The notes under the pieces: model-generated
Told to the model about the DNA's origin: nothing
What the model saw: the letters and a program-made list of their open reading frames with translations, nothing else
Database searches by the model: none
In this document: positions 23,396-35,939 of the stretch, piece by piece
How the letters are laid out: each line of letters opens with the position of its first letter
Position numbering within the stretch: position 1 is the first letter of the stretch
Translations under genes and position numbers: made by a program
Source of the DNA: Reticulitermes speratus
Taxonomy: Eukaryota; Arthropoda; Insecta; Blattodea; Rhinotermitidae
NCBI GenBank assembly: GCA_021186555.1
Contig: JAJKFL010000014.1
Location: 17,931,533 to 17,995,532, forward strand
Reading direction: 5' to 3'
Length of the DNA: 64,000 nt

Positions 23396-23516
23396 AATTA
23401 AGTTACAGACCAACTGATGCACACTAAAACCACTTTTTATGTAGCTTTAACAATTTTAATAATAAAGCTACATAAAAAGTGGTTTTAGTGTGCATCAGTT
23501 GGTCTGTAACTTAATT
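23396..23516. repeat. Perfect 54-bp inverted repeat (hairpin)
   Basis: The left arm 23396-23449 is the exact reverse complement of 23463-23516, with a 13-base loop. The arms start AATTAAGTTACAGACC. A perfect 54-base palindrome implies a recent origin, such as a foldback or MITE-like insertion, gene conversion between arms, or a sequence artefact. Confidence 0.97.
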
Positions 23517-23564
23517 GTCTAACTTATGTTGTTGCTTTACTTGAGCATTTTATTATTTATTCGA

Positions 23565-24115
23565 TATTTTAGACGCTTTCGCAAACTTGCGAAAAGCGAC
23601 TGTTAGTTTCGCCATGTCTGTCTGTCTGTCTGTCTGTCCGCATGGAACAACTCCGCTCCCATTGGATGAATGTTCGTGAAATTTGATATTTGAGGATTTT
23701 TCGAAAATCTGTCGAGAAAATTAAAGTTTGATTAACATATGACAATAATATCGGGGACTTTACATGAAGATCTATGTAAATACATGATAGTATCAGGTTG
23801 AATTCTTCTTAGAACTACAAAGTTTCAGACAGAAGTTGTAGAAAAAATTAAAGCACATATTTTATGTTCAATAACTGTTTTCCGAAAATCGTGCCGTTTA
23901 TAAGATAATGTGCAAAAAATATTGTAAAGCCAGACAGGCCACAGATGACAATATAACATGTCGCAGAAAAGATGCGATTTACATGCCGGATAAAGAAGGC
24001 AAGAATGCAGACACTCATAATGTGTAATAGTTATTCCTTTCCCACGGCAACAATTGTTACGCCAACGGGCCACAACGTTACGTTCTACGTACATTGTCTG
24101 TCTTGTTAATTATCT
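23565..24115 (+). repeat. ~550-bp dispersed repeat, copy 2
   Basis: Partner of 12346-12910 (see there). Includes (TGTC)n at about 23614-23638 and CAGACAGGCCACAGATGACA at about 23932. It begins only about 50 bases after the perfect hairpin. Confidence 0.85.
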
Positions 24116-24734
24116 GTTCAGTCAAAGTAGTTATTAATATCACTTTACACAAAGGAATTTTCAGAAAATATTTTTAATACGAACTTTATTCGTAACAGTA
24201 AATAACACCACATACTGCTATAACAGGTTTGAGAAACCGTGTAGTTTGATGTATACGGCCCAGTATTTAGGAAGAACTCATAGACCAATTATTCTCCCTC
24301 TATCCATAACATTTATTTTTCCTGCTACGGCTTATATTCTACCCTGAAGATGGAGGTTGCAAGTTCCTTCGAAACGATGGTATCCAGTTACCAAACTACA
24401 CAGCGTTAGATCCTAAACAACTGTAAATAATCTTGATGCACATCACCATAACAATATTACAACACTTATTAATACGCGAAGCATGGTTCCAAGAAGAGTT
24501 ACGTAAAGAGCTCAGAAGGCATGAGATGTTCAAGGCCTCTTAATGTTGGCCTAGTCCTGTCTATAAGCTCTAGTAGTGACAAGAACGGTGTTTGGCCGAG
24601 TTTGACTACAATTGTATTAAATCGGGGTTGTGAGAAGACGGAGTAAGTAGCATACTTGATGGTTGGTTTTACAGTAAAGGGATGTTCTGTTAAAACATAT
24701 TATATTACTAAAGTAAAGCAAAGTTCTACCTAGA

Positions 24735-24975
24735 ACAAGCCATGAAGGCCCAGACAGGGAGTAGAGGTATAGCTCTACTCTTTCTTTAATCCTGGCACTA
24801 GATGAGGGTGGATGGTCAACTCCACGCCCCGGCCGCTTTACCCCCGGGAAAGAAACCCGGTACTCATTGTATAGGAGACTGGGTGGGCCCCAGGGCCGGT
24901 CTGGACGGGTGCGGAAAATCTCGCCCCCTTCGGTTTTCGATTCCCGGACCGTCCAGCCCGTAGCGAGTCGCTATA
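24735..24975 (+). repeat. Family C dispersed repeat, copy 2 (fullest copy)
   Basis: It runs from AAGCCATGAAGGCCCAGACA through GTAGAGGTATAGCTCTACTC and GGAGACTGGGTGGGCC to CCGTCCAGCCCGTAGCGAG. The reverse complement of 32230-32460 and the segments at 21690 and 52225 are relatives. It is GC-rich against AT-rich flanks, and no protein is seen. Confidence 0.8.
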
Positions 24976-25245
24976 CCGAAGTTTAATTTCTTTATTTTTG
25001 CTTTGCTGTTTTCTAGGCTTCAATGGTACGTATGCCAGACAAATATTTACAAATTTGGCCTTAGAAGCCATAAGTGAAATGTATAAATATCATTACAATA
25101 ATGTGAAGGTAGACGACGATGAAAATAGTGATGCTATTGACAGTGATAGTGGAAATGTGTGTTTATATCACTAAGAGAAAAGGTCTCAGACGCGATCTTT
25201 CTGGTAGTGCTATACACCTTACTTTTAGAAGTCTTCATAAGTTAT

Positions 25246-25510
25246 TTTTTTTTATATGACTCGACAGCCCTATATGGGCCTGGGCCTCCTCGTTTCGTCG
25301 AGGTTTCATGGTCACACACATTTGAGACACACCACAGTCGGTAGGACTCCTCTGGACGAGGGTTCAACTCGTCGCAGAGACCTTTACCTGACATAACACA
25401 ACACTCACAAGAGACAGACATCCATGCCCCCGGTGGGATTCGAACCCACGATCCTAGTAAGTGAGCGGCCGAAGACCCACGCCTTAGACCGCACGGCCAC
25501 TAGGATCGGC
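25246..25510 (-). mobile_element. tRNA-derived SINE, family A
   Basis: Nearly identical in body to the copy at 299-566. Flanked by the perfect 13-base duplication CTTCATAAGTTAT (25233-25245 and 25511-25523). Confidence 0.95.
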
Positions 25511-25729
25511 CTTCATAAGTTATACCATTGTAAAATGCAGGTCAGCGTTTGACGAAAAAGTGAATATAGGCCTGTGTGGAAATCCCCACGTGTTCCTAAA
25601 GTGACTAGCCCGATTTTATTTTCGTTGATAAATGAAAAGGTGACGCAGAACCGGACGTTCTTACAAGAAACCACCCTTGCCATGGCCCACATTATTGTTT
25701 TAGAATTAGGTCACCCTATTGCTGAGTTC

Positions 25730-26000
25730 TGACGCGCCAGTTACACAACGAACGGAAACGCGTGCCCCAAAGGGAATCACCAGTCTGTAATTGTTTAAAG
25801 CTGTCGCTCGCGTGCCGGCGGGACTAGCTAAACAAACGTTAGTGGGCGTAGCCAAAAGCCCTGCGTGCGGAAATCACGAGCGTTCATTTTCGGAAAACAG
25901 AAACTGACACGTCTAGCTTCGGCTCAGGCAGGCAGAAGGTTCGGAGCAACAGATCAAATCGTTGTTATAATTGACTTTTCACGTAAGTTTAATGTTAAGA
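25730..26000 (+). promoter_or_regulatory. CpG-rich unique patch, possible promoter or first exon
   Basis: Against AT-rich surroundings this stretch is rich in CG dinucleotides (GTCGCTCGCGTGCCGGCGGG, GTGCGGAAATCACGAGCG) and is not part of any repeat family in the window. On the plus strand a consensus donor TTTTCAC/GTAAGTTT occurs near 25978. No open frame is evident, and no matching acceptor exon was found. This is inference only. Confidence 0.25.
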
Positions 26001-26260
26001 AATGGAGGTTAACGAAATAGGGTGCAAACGATTGGTTGAGGGCCGGGCCCCAAATAGGGTTCAACGGTGAGCGGTTGTGAAAACAGACGTGAATGTTTGA
26101 GTTCCTTAAAATATAGGGGAATTAGTAACTCGCTGAGCAACTGTCAGGTTTTGAAAGGGTTCTGGTACACTGAATTAGGTAATTTGTTACTCACTTTGTT
26201 AATCGGTTATTATTTAGTTAATTACTTCTTTATAGCTACTTAGATAGGAAGAGATATTTT

Positions 26261-26500
26261 CTTCTCATGGCTCGACAACCCTAGTGGGCCTAGGCCTCCT
26301 CTATGATGTTTGTCGTTTACATTCAGTTAAACACACCACACTCGGTAGGACTCCTCTGGACGAGTGATCGGCCCGTCGCAGGGACCTCTAACCGACAACG
26401 CAACACAACACTCACAATAGACATCCGTGCCCCCGGCGGGATTCGAACCCGCAATCCCAGCAAACCAGCGGTCGTAGACCGCGCGGCCACTGGGATCGGC
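26261..26500 (-). mobile_element. tRNA-derived SINE, family A
   Basis: The head on the minus strand is GCCGATCCCAGTGGCCGCGC with box B GGGTTCGAATCCC; the body has GACGGGCCGATCACTCGTCC. Short flanking duplication GAGATATTT/GAGATATTT (26251-26259 and 26504-26512). Confidence 0.9.
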
Positions 26501-27429
26501 GGCGAGATATTTAAGAAGTAGATATTCAAAGTATTGATAATACCCTTAGGCCTGTGTTCTGTAGAATAACGTAAAAGACTTCAGTGTTACAAATACGTTT
26601 CATTTCGAAGTCCTGTCTTCTGTACACAGGACTGTACAAGCGGTTTCTGTCCGGCTGAAAATGCGAGTGAACTGAAGAACCTACAGACATGTACTGCCAT
26701 TAAGTTGAAGGCTAACCTCACCCTGATAATGGGAAAAGTAGACCTTCCGCAATCAAAATACGATACTTGTGAAACAACGTCGTTCCATTTGTATACCATA
26801 CTTTGCAGCATATTATAAAAATACGACTTCGTAGGAGACTGCGGGAGCGAGAATTATTTGTTTCAGTAGGCCTGTAGCCCATCGTGTCTGTTCTTTAAAT
26901 GTTGATAACTATCGTGAAGTGTGCTTGGCATTTTTCATAGGATGTGGATGTATGAAGACTTGACAGTTTTTATATTTCCAAAATAGGCAACTAGCAGTAT
27001 CCACGTACAGTAGAACAGCTCCGTAAAATTGGGTCGACAGCTCTAATATCAGATCAGCGACTGAATCTAAACTGAGGCTGGATGCTCAAGTATAGTCTAT
27101 CGGTGCGTTTTGCAGCGGCAATATAAGTTTGAATTCACATCCGTGTAGAGATCGTTAGACATATTTGAGTCAATTGAATCCGTATATGACTCCTGATAAT
27201 TTCCAGTGCGTTCATACAAATTATTGATTTATTTACTTATTTATTGTGATGTGTCATTAGTCATTCCCTTGTGCTAAGAAATAAAGAAGAATACAGGCCT
27301 ATGACTTTGAAGTCAACTGTAAAATGTCTCTGTTCAGCTGAAAATTGTCGATCAATGCAGTGAAGAATTACTTCACTTGTATGGCCCATTGGGCATAAAA
27401 TTGGTTTAGTAATGCTATGTGCGGTAGAG

Positions 27430-27477
27430 GCCGATCCTAGTGGCCGCGCGGTCTAAGACGTGGGTCCGCGGCCGCTG
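27430..27477 (+). mobile_element. Family A SINE head fragment
   Basis: Only GCCGATCCTAGTGGCCGCGC, GTCTAAGACGTGGGTC and CGCGGCCGCTG of the tRNA-like head remain; box B and the body are missing. Confidence 0.8.
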
Positions 27478-28405
27478 TTTATGAGGAACACATAGGCCTA
27501 TATTTGTTACCCATATTCGGAGATGAGGCTCAAAGTAACAGCCGCGAGCGTGATATTTTGTTTGAACAGGAAAGGAAGCTAATGAAATACTACTACAGTG
27601 ACATTGAAGATTAACAAGTGTAGTTTGAATAATCGTCTTATTTATTAGCTTATTCCTACAGGCTAGTCAACATACTGTATCACTCTCGGGATCTTCAGCG
27701 TGTTTCTGTGTATTACTTATAAACCCAAAATTTACTGCGATACCGAATGAAGGGTTTAAAGTACAAGGACAGGCGATAAAGAAAATGTAAAACCTTTTTG
27801 CAAAATTAAATTTAAACTTGTTGCCTTAATTTCCAATCTCATCTTACAAGAGAGGCAAATAAATAAAGCTGCATGGACAGTCACATCCACAATTGTTTTA
27901 ACCACTTACATTCTAAGGTTTTTATCAAAAAGGATGTGATTTTTTTTACTTAAAAATTCAGTTTGCGGGATGTCGAAAATAATGAGCTCAGTGTCAAGAG
28001 ACGGCAGGACAAATTCATTTTTGGAGAAAATGTTACACACCAAAGTTTTTTGCGGAAGAAGGAGCAATTTTAAAAAAAACATTTCTCGTTTGTAGCGTGG
28101 GAAATGTTAACTAAGCTTATTTATTGATAATTCAATATAGCCTGTTATTTCACCGATTGTGGTTACTCTTGTGTATTTATTCCTGAAAATCTTGTTATTT
28201 ATTCAACATCTGCATTCTGGGTTTTACTACAAGTAGGTAATCGTCTATATGAATATGGTACCGACAAAGTTCGATACATAGAAGTCCGCAATGTCTTCAG
28301 CGGAACCTACTCCATATCTTGTGTGAATTTGCTACCAATGCTGCATGGAATGATAACTAGGAACAAGACGCAACATAGAAGGAACTAAATGCACGTAGAA
28401 ACTAC

Positions 28406-29096
28406 GCTTAAATAACCCGTCAATCACAACTAAATGTTATTGTTTACAGATTTAGTACAATACGACATGTTTCGGCCGACCTGGCCATTTACAAGTATTA
28501 CACAATATGTATAAAATACTTGGGAGGATATTAGCAACGTAAAGTTCTATAAAGAAATGAGATCTCATTTTTACATAAAGGGTAATAATATATAAGAGTT
28601 TAGGTTACTGATAAAAAGTTAGACGTTGTAAGTATTCCAGCTCTTTTGAAGATCTATCTTTTACCAGTTTGAGGTTGTTTTATGTGAATTGCTTGATTAT
28701 GGTACATAATTTTACTTGTTGATGATATTGTAGAGTAGAAAACTTTAAAACCATGAATCTACACTACAGAATATATAAAACGTAAAGTTATACGCCATAA
28801 TCTAGTACTTTACATAAAATAACCTTAAAGTGGTAAAAGATTGAACTTAAAAACAGCTGGAATACGTAAAACTTGTAAATTTATATCAGTAACATAAACC
28901 CATATATTATTATCCTTTCTATAAGAATGAGATCTCATTTCTTTTTATAGAACTTTGCGTTCCTAATATCCTCCCAAATATTTTGTATATATTATGTATT
29001 AGCTGAAAATGGCCAGGTCGGCCGAAACATGTCGTACTGGATAGTAAATTCTGTAAACAATAGAAATTTAGTTGTGATTGACGTGTTATTTCAATA
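28406..29096. mobile_element. Foldback element: ~690-bp long imperfect inverted repeat
   Basis: The left half is mirrored by the right half over almost the whole length. Outer arms: TCAATCACAACTAAAT / ATTTAGTTGTGATTGA. Next: ACGACATGTTTCGGCCGACC / GGTCGGCCGAAACATGTCGT. Next: AAGTTCTATAAAGAAATGAGA / TCATTTCTTTTTATAGAACTT. Inner arms around CAGCT...ACTTT near 28650 and 28850 also pair. Arms are about 340 bases each and imperfect. No protein is encoded, so it is probably a non-autonomous foldback or long-hairpin DNA element. Confidence 0.88.
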
Positions 29097-32000
29097 AAGT
29101 TTATATATTATCACAACGAAGTACTTAGAATAAAAGTTATAACTACACGTAGACCTAACAGTGTCTCTTATTTTTATTTAATGACCCTGTCATTAGCTCA
29201 GAGCAGGTAGCGTCGAACAACAGGGTGATTCGCAGATCATCAACACAAACGGATGTGGGGGAAAAAAAGTGGTCTTTTTGAGATAGGATCCCGCCGTTTT
29301 GAGAAAACGATCTGGAAATTACTAAACGTTAATGCAAACATTCAGTTCAATAAAGCACAATGTTAATTTTAAGACAGAGACTAATGTAAATTCTTGAAGT
29401 GACATCTTCTGTGGGCCGAATATTATCTCCCTGACGATGACAAAAATTGTCGAAACATGTTGGAGTAACTTAAATTCAGTTGTATAAGTGACAGACTGTG
29501 TACTGTTATGGACTTCATTGAATTGAATGACTTTTTATTTTTATGATTGATACACGTCTTACTTGCTTCCACCAGAAATTCCGACGACAAATGTGTCTAG
29601 AAAAATTCCAGGACATCTTGCATACTAACACACTGGAAATGCACAAGAAATGGCAACGGCTACAGGTCACCGGAACAAGAGTGTCTAGTTTTCAGTGAAT
29701 ATGATTTACTAAATCTTCAGTGACAGTGAGGGAAAGATAAGTTGCACGCAGCGGCATGCAGTACTATACAGAAATGACGTTACAGTAGGCAATCCAGAAG
29801 ACCATTCTACAGTAACATCTGAAAGGAGGCACAACAAGCTGCAACAAATGACGTCACTGGGCCACCCCCTCGCTAAGAAGGAATTTCACAAACAGGACAA
29901 CCCATCTAACGCACCGTTTTCCAAACTGTGTTCCGTGGAACACTTGGTTTCCTGTTTATGTGAGTAGGGTTTCCGTAACAAAATTTCGACGGCAGCAAAA
30001 TGTTCTCGTCCGCGTTCACAAACAACTTTTTCGTTTACTCGGATGCGAGATCGTTCCCTACTCAACTGTGTGTGCACTACCATCCAGTCGGAGACTTTCT
30101 GCCAAGAGGATGATGGTAGGAAATAAGCAGGAAGAAAAGCTCATGGTCTCTGAACTTGATCGTACACAGAGAGGAAGGCAATAAATCAGAAAAATTATAC
30201 ATATGCCTGAGCATTACACGTGGCAAATTTTGGTATGAATACAAGTTTCATATGCTTTACTTTAATATATTCTTTACCAGACCCTTTTGGGTTCCATTTT
30301 AATGTCTCAAGAACAAATTTTTCAGTGGCCAAGTAAGCTTAGAAAACGCTGATCTAACGTAATGCAACGAAAAATTACTGTAATGTGTGAACTGTTTTTA
30401 AGAACGCTTTATAACTATTTCCGTGTAACGGAGTCCTTTTTGCGAAGCTAATAATCATTCAAATAGTCAATGAATTCACCACCTTATATGGCACCCAAAT
30501 GTTCATTACCGTGATCACAAGAGCCCGTCATTTGTCCCTTTCCCTGGCCGGTAAAACTAGTACACGCCTCATATGTTCCAGCTCATACTACATTAAAAAT
30601 TATGAGAGTCGGTCATAAAATAAGTTTGTAAGGAATTTCTTTTAATCTCTAATAAGATAATTTCAGAATTAATTGTACTGCTGTCCTACTACTTGTTCAC
30701 ATACTCCTCGTCAAAATCGGAGAATTTAACATTCCGAGAGGCGAACTTATCTATTTCATGTTTATTGAAGTGCTTGTGTTGTGTTATCAGCCACCGTGTC
30801 ATGGATGTTTCCACTTCGCGACAATCTTTAAATCTATGGCCGCCAAGATTTTACTTCAGCGCTGCAAGCGGATCAAAATCCCTCGGTGAAAAATTTCCCC
30901 TGATATAATCAAAATCAGTGTGCAGGTTCTTTAAAGACAAAAGTGTAGGCTTATTGTACCCTCGTACTATCCATAAACTGTAATAAATTGTGGTATTCAC
31001 TGCCTTTTAGAAAACACAGATGTAAAATTTAAAATTTGTAACATGGCTTATGTATATATATACGTATTTTATTAATCTAAAAAATTACAACTTCGGATGC
31101 GCAATAATTCTTTCTTAATGACCTCGGCACTGGTTTTACCAAGAAGTTATAAAAGTTAAATAACATTCAATGCGACTTACTACAGACGAAGAAGCTACAT
31201 ACGCTGTTAAAGTTTACAGAACGACGTGAAGTATCCAGTACACTACATAAGTACCTACTTCTGCAAGGAAACTTGAAGCACATGATAAAGGCCAAGTGCA
31301 CATAAAGACAGAACGACTTGAGGAGATTCCTTACAAACCCACCAGCTGTGCGAATTCGTACCGTAAGTGAAACACATTTAGAAGAGCGTAGCTTCGGGTG
31401 ATAAGCGTAGTGTAATAACTAAACATGATCTCTGGTTGTTACCTGTAATCGAGAGCCGAATTCCGGTGTGTGGTCTTTTTAAATAAGTGGACTACTGACC
31501 GCTGTGTGCCAGGTGTGAAGTGGACTGTTCGGCGCGACTCTTTACACTGGACTGCCTGTCTGCTCTCAACTTACAGTCTCTGTGCTGTTTCAACATTCCA
31601 AAGGAGGGGCATGTTTGATTAAGACATACTCTTCAAACCAACTGATCCTAGCTCCATCCCAAGGATGTCAAAACCCCTTTCTCTCCTTGATCACTCTGAT
31701 GGGCGGAGATATGGCTATCACACAGTACGAAGTATTTCTTTGATTGGCTGTCGATCTGAGACTTCCCCCTTTAAGTCATGTGCAAATATTTAAGATAAGT
31801 TACGTAGGTATTTCTTATAATGGCACACGAAATTGATAACCGATAGACGATTCATACTGCAGAAATTTTAACACAGTACAGATGTTTCTGGCAGGTTGTT
31901 ATTAAAAATGTCTGCATTTAGGAAAATTCCAAAATCAAAACGTGCACGATTCGATACAGTGCAGCTGTACACTTCTTTTAGAAATAATATTGTGTCAAAG

Positions 32001-32229
32001 GAACTCGTATTTTTATAACAGTAGAAGCTGTTATCAGAACAATTTCATCTGATGTCTTCTGTTCTCTTCTCTTGCCGTATCTTCTCTCTCTTCTCTGTTG
32101 AAAATTATTTCTAGTATGGAACAAACAATTAAGTTATATTTACTAAGCTAGCCGTACTTAAATACAGCTTATCATCAACATTACTACAGTGATAGAAACA
32201 AACAATTCAATATTATCAGTTACGAAAAG

Positions 32230-32460
32230 GTGGAAGATCCTGGGTTAAAATCGAGATAGGGGCAAGAGATTTTTCTCTATTCCAAATCGTCCAGGACGGC
32301 TTTGGGTCCCACCCAGCCTCGTGTGCTATGGGTACCGGCATTGTTCCTAGAGGGTACGGCGGCTGGGGCGCGATGTTGACCACTGACTTAAATCTAGCGC
32401 CGAGTGAAGAATGAGTAGAGCAATACCCCTACTCCCGCTGTATGCCTTCATGGCGGAGAC
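32230..32460 (-). repeat. Family C dispersed repeat, copy 3
   Basis: Its reverse complement reads GCCATGAAGGCATACAGCGG, GTAGGGGTATTGCTCTACTC, GGCTGGGTGGGACCC and CCGTCCTGGACGA, collinear with 24735-24975. The family A SINE at 32471 sits at its edge. Confidence 0.75.
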
Positions 32461-32470
32461 AGGGACAATT

Positions 32471-32720
32471 TTTCCCCTATGTTGCGCAACAGCCCAAGTC
32501 GGGCCCAGGCCGCCTCATTGTTGAGGTTGCTAGATCACACACAATTAGACACACAGCCGGTAGGACTCCTCTGAACGAGTGATCAGCTCGTCGCAGAGGC
32601 CGCTACCTACAAGAAACCCAAGAGAGGAACATCCATGCCCTCAGCGGGATTCGAAACTGCGATCACAACAATCAAGCGGCTGCAGACCTACGCCTTAGAC
32701 CACGCGGCCACTGGAATTGG
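32471..32720 (-). mobile_element. tRNA-derived SINE, family A
   Basis: GCCAATTCCAGTGGCCGCGT head on the minus strand; box B is degenerate (GTTTCGAATCCC). The flanking duplication CAGGGACAA occurs at 32460-32468 and 32720-32728. Confidence 0.85.
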
Positions 32721-34240
32721 CAGGGACAACTTCACGTTTATTTTTTCGGTTCGGCGTAAAAGCTGCAAGTCTGATACACCTGCTGATGCCGCCATTGTCG
32801 TCGGTGCAGAAAGACTTCCTCTTAAGAAGCAGTTTTCCCTTGAACACGTGCTAATCCTTTGTCATCGTTGGTCAGCATTAATTTCATTTAAAGTTCTTCT
32901 AAACCTTCACATTCTATGTGCTGTAAAGCGCACTGTAAACACTCTACATTCTTTGTTAGTTCTACTTTCATTTATGCACATGGGTTTCGTTTGAATCCAT
33001 GTCGACTCTTACGTTAAGACCTCTGAAGTCTGTAAACTCACTATTCCCCACAAGGAGCAGTAAATGTTGTTATAGGTATAACTTCAGACCTTTCCATAAT
33101 AAATGCGATTGAAGTGGTTACCAAGTAAAATACAGATTTTCTTTCTAATTTTATGTTGACTAGACATGGAAATCCGTAACACTGCATAAAGTAACAGCTT
33201 ACCAGCCAGTAGCTGAGATAACCGGTCGGGACCCCTTATAATTATTGTTTAAGTTATTTCTGGATCTCATAAGAGGTATCCAGTGTACTGCCTTCTGTCT
33301 GAAGAACGAACTCCACTCCGAAAGAATCCACAACAAATTTAAGTATTCTGTACATTTGGGGGCCACCTGAGACACGGGAGCCCCGCGCCGTGGGGTCTGC
33401 GGTGTCCTTACTTACGCCACTCTTACGAACTCAGTAGGCTGCCAATTTGTCACGCAGATTTGTTTGTGTCGAAAAACGAATCATGAAGTTCGTACGATCT
33501 TACCAAGGGAATTCTTAATTCTTCTTAACCACGAAAATCGAGAAGTAACTGGTTATGTCCGCTTCTTGTACGTCTGCAAAACTAATCGCTAGGTACCTTT
33601 TCGGTGTTAAATTTGTAGCCCCAAGTTCGATTAGATCGAAAGTGCAAGTGCCACCGCCGATTACATCGATCCTCCGCATCTGGCATGACCGAAATTTTGT
33701 ATGACAGCACGAAAATCACCTCTGGTGACCTTAAGAATAATCGACCAGAAAGGGGTGGCTACATAGACATGGCGATTCAAGTAGGATATAAAGATGCTTT
33801 AATTGGAATATATACCATGGACACTACCAAGCCAACCGAGACTGCAAACTACACACAAGACAAGACAAGACAATTGTAGCTGGTCATAAATTCTGATAAA
33901 AATATAACCCTTGATGATACAGAGTCCTTATTATAGAGATAGACTGCAATGAGGAATTCTTCAGTATAAAGACGGTTGTGCGAGGTCCAATAACAATATG
34001 GCGTATAAATGACAGGCATGTACAGCGGTTTCCGTGAAACGTGGTAAGAAATATTGACATATATTACACCTTATACCAATTTATTTCTACCGCTTGTGTG
34101 TTTGTACTGGATCACGCCCTGAAAGTGACACGTTTGTCCTACTTTGAAGATTGTGGCCTACAATACGTGCTTTTTCTTCGCTTTTCGCCTTCCGAAATAG
34201 TAACGGAACAGACCAATGGACCTATTCCTTCATGATCACG

Positions 34241-34241
<1 letters not shown>

Positions 34242-34290
<49 letters not shown>
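34242..34290. repeat. (TTA)n microsatellite
   Basis: About 16 uninterrupted TTA/ATT units. Confidence 0.98.
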
Positions 34291-35599
34291 CCTTTTTTAT
34301 TTGTGTCTGTATGTTGTGCTCTTTCTGTAATAGGCCATCTGGCTGTTGACGCGGCACATTAGTAAACAAGAACTGAACTGAATTGAATTATCCGTTTGAA
34401 GCACATTTTTTCACCAAGTACCATTAGGTATACCGAGTATGAAAGAAGATCGCGAACATTTTGCAGTTTGATTAATAACATTTATAAACATCAGAATACT
34501 TCACACATTAAATAAGCGACAGACTGATCGTCTGATAGTCGCTGTATTTAGCCTTGTTCTCTGTAGCCGATTTTTCAGCATCTCACCAAGATATGTGAAT
34601 CGATCGATTAATGAGTATTGAAATGAAATTACAACACCTAAGCGTCAAGTACAATTTTACTTCACGTATCTTGATGACAGAATATAAGTATGAAATAAGG
34701 TTTACAGAATGCACGGCTGAGAAACTCTGTGTTTACATTTACCGGTGTCCAAAACAAAAACTTGACATAGCTTTTCACAAACCCTGCTTTGTGCAGCTAC
34801 CTAGGCTACAATTACGCTTCATAATTTGCCCACAGATTCTTTCTTGGTCTTTTATTGGCAGTCCTTTTAATTAGCGATGTAGAGATTTCTATTTCATTCA
34901 CTTCACATTCGGTAGTTCTCATTAAACGGGAAGTTGGTAAGTTACAAGATATCAATCTAAACATACATGTACAAAAAACGCCTATACAGGCCCTAGGAAT
35001 GTACTTATGCCCCCAAAATTATTTTAATACGCAGTCTGAATCTTAAAATAATTTAAGCTTTCCTCCTCTCGGTGTTGGGCCAACTACAGGAAACAACACG
35101 AGGATGTAAAAATTGCATAACCAAGAGCTTCAGTGTTAGTAGGTCTACATTGTACGGGCCTAAGCTTGTCATTAGGATAATCAAATCAAGAAGGATGAGA
35201 AGGTGGGGCATAATAAAAGAATATAAATTGTGATACGACAGTCTGAGGGAGTCAAAGGTATATGGCGTGAGATTGGAATGGCTGAAATTGACTTAGGAGA
35301 GGGTTCAGCGTAAACCCAAACATGGACATAAAAGTACTATACAAATCAAGGAATTTCTTGGTCAACTGAATGTCTGTCCACTTTTCAATTGTGACTCTTC
35401 TTCTTGTAGTATGTGATGAACAGTTTACTGAGACCGCAAGTACGTTGAAGTGGTTAACATTTAGGTGTGTCAACAAAATGTTATAATTAGCACGTAGACC
35501 AACTGTTGAGTGTTAGACTGTTTATTTCAAAATTTACTTGGTCGCTTCTGACAGTATTGTATATGGCTAATTCACCTGTACGAAATTTACTGCAACTTC

Positions 35600-35939
35600 A
35601 TCATCATCATCTTCTTCTTCTTCTTCTTTTGTGGCTGCAATGTCCACGAAGGATAAGCGCCTCCCTAGTTGCTCTCCTCCATCCATCTCTATCCTGCGCT
35701 ACTCATCTCGTTTTACCAATTCCCATCTTCCTTACTTCATTCTCTACATCATCTTTCCATCTAGCCTTGGGTCTCCCCTTAGGTCGTTTTTGGTGTAAGT
35801 TGGCTTGGTATATTTTCTTGGTGTTTCTTGCATCATCCATCCGCTGCAGATATCCCATCCATCTAAGGCGTTGGAGTTTAATAAAGGTACCAATGTTGAC
35901 GTCCTTGCAGCGGAAGACTTGCATCTTCAGCAACACCAA
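35600..35939 (-). mobile_element. LINE 3'-terminal fragment (different copy)
   Basis: The minus strand reads LQRLRWMGYLQRMDDARNTK, then KRPKGRPKARWKDDVENEVR, then TREALILRGHCSHKRRR, the standard C-terminal tail of RTE/Jockey-like LINE ORF2 proteins (RLRWAGHVxRM, GRPRxRWxDDV). It ends in a (GAA)n/(GAT)n simple repeat near 35600-35625, as such 3' ends often do. The rest of the element is absent. Confidence 0.85.

Noticed and set aside
34231-34300. CRISPR-like or satellite array
   Set aside because: Simple trinucleotide repeat without spacers; eukaryotic context.
34139-34369. Open frame with a poly-Asn run
   Set aside because: Translation of the (TTA)n microsatellite.
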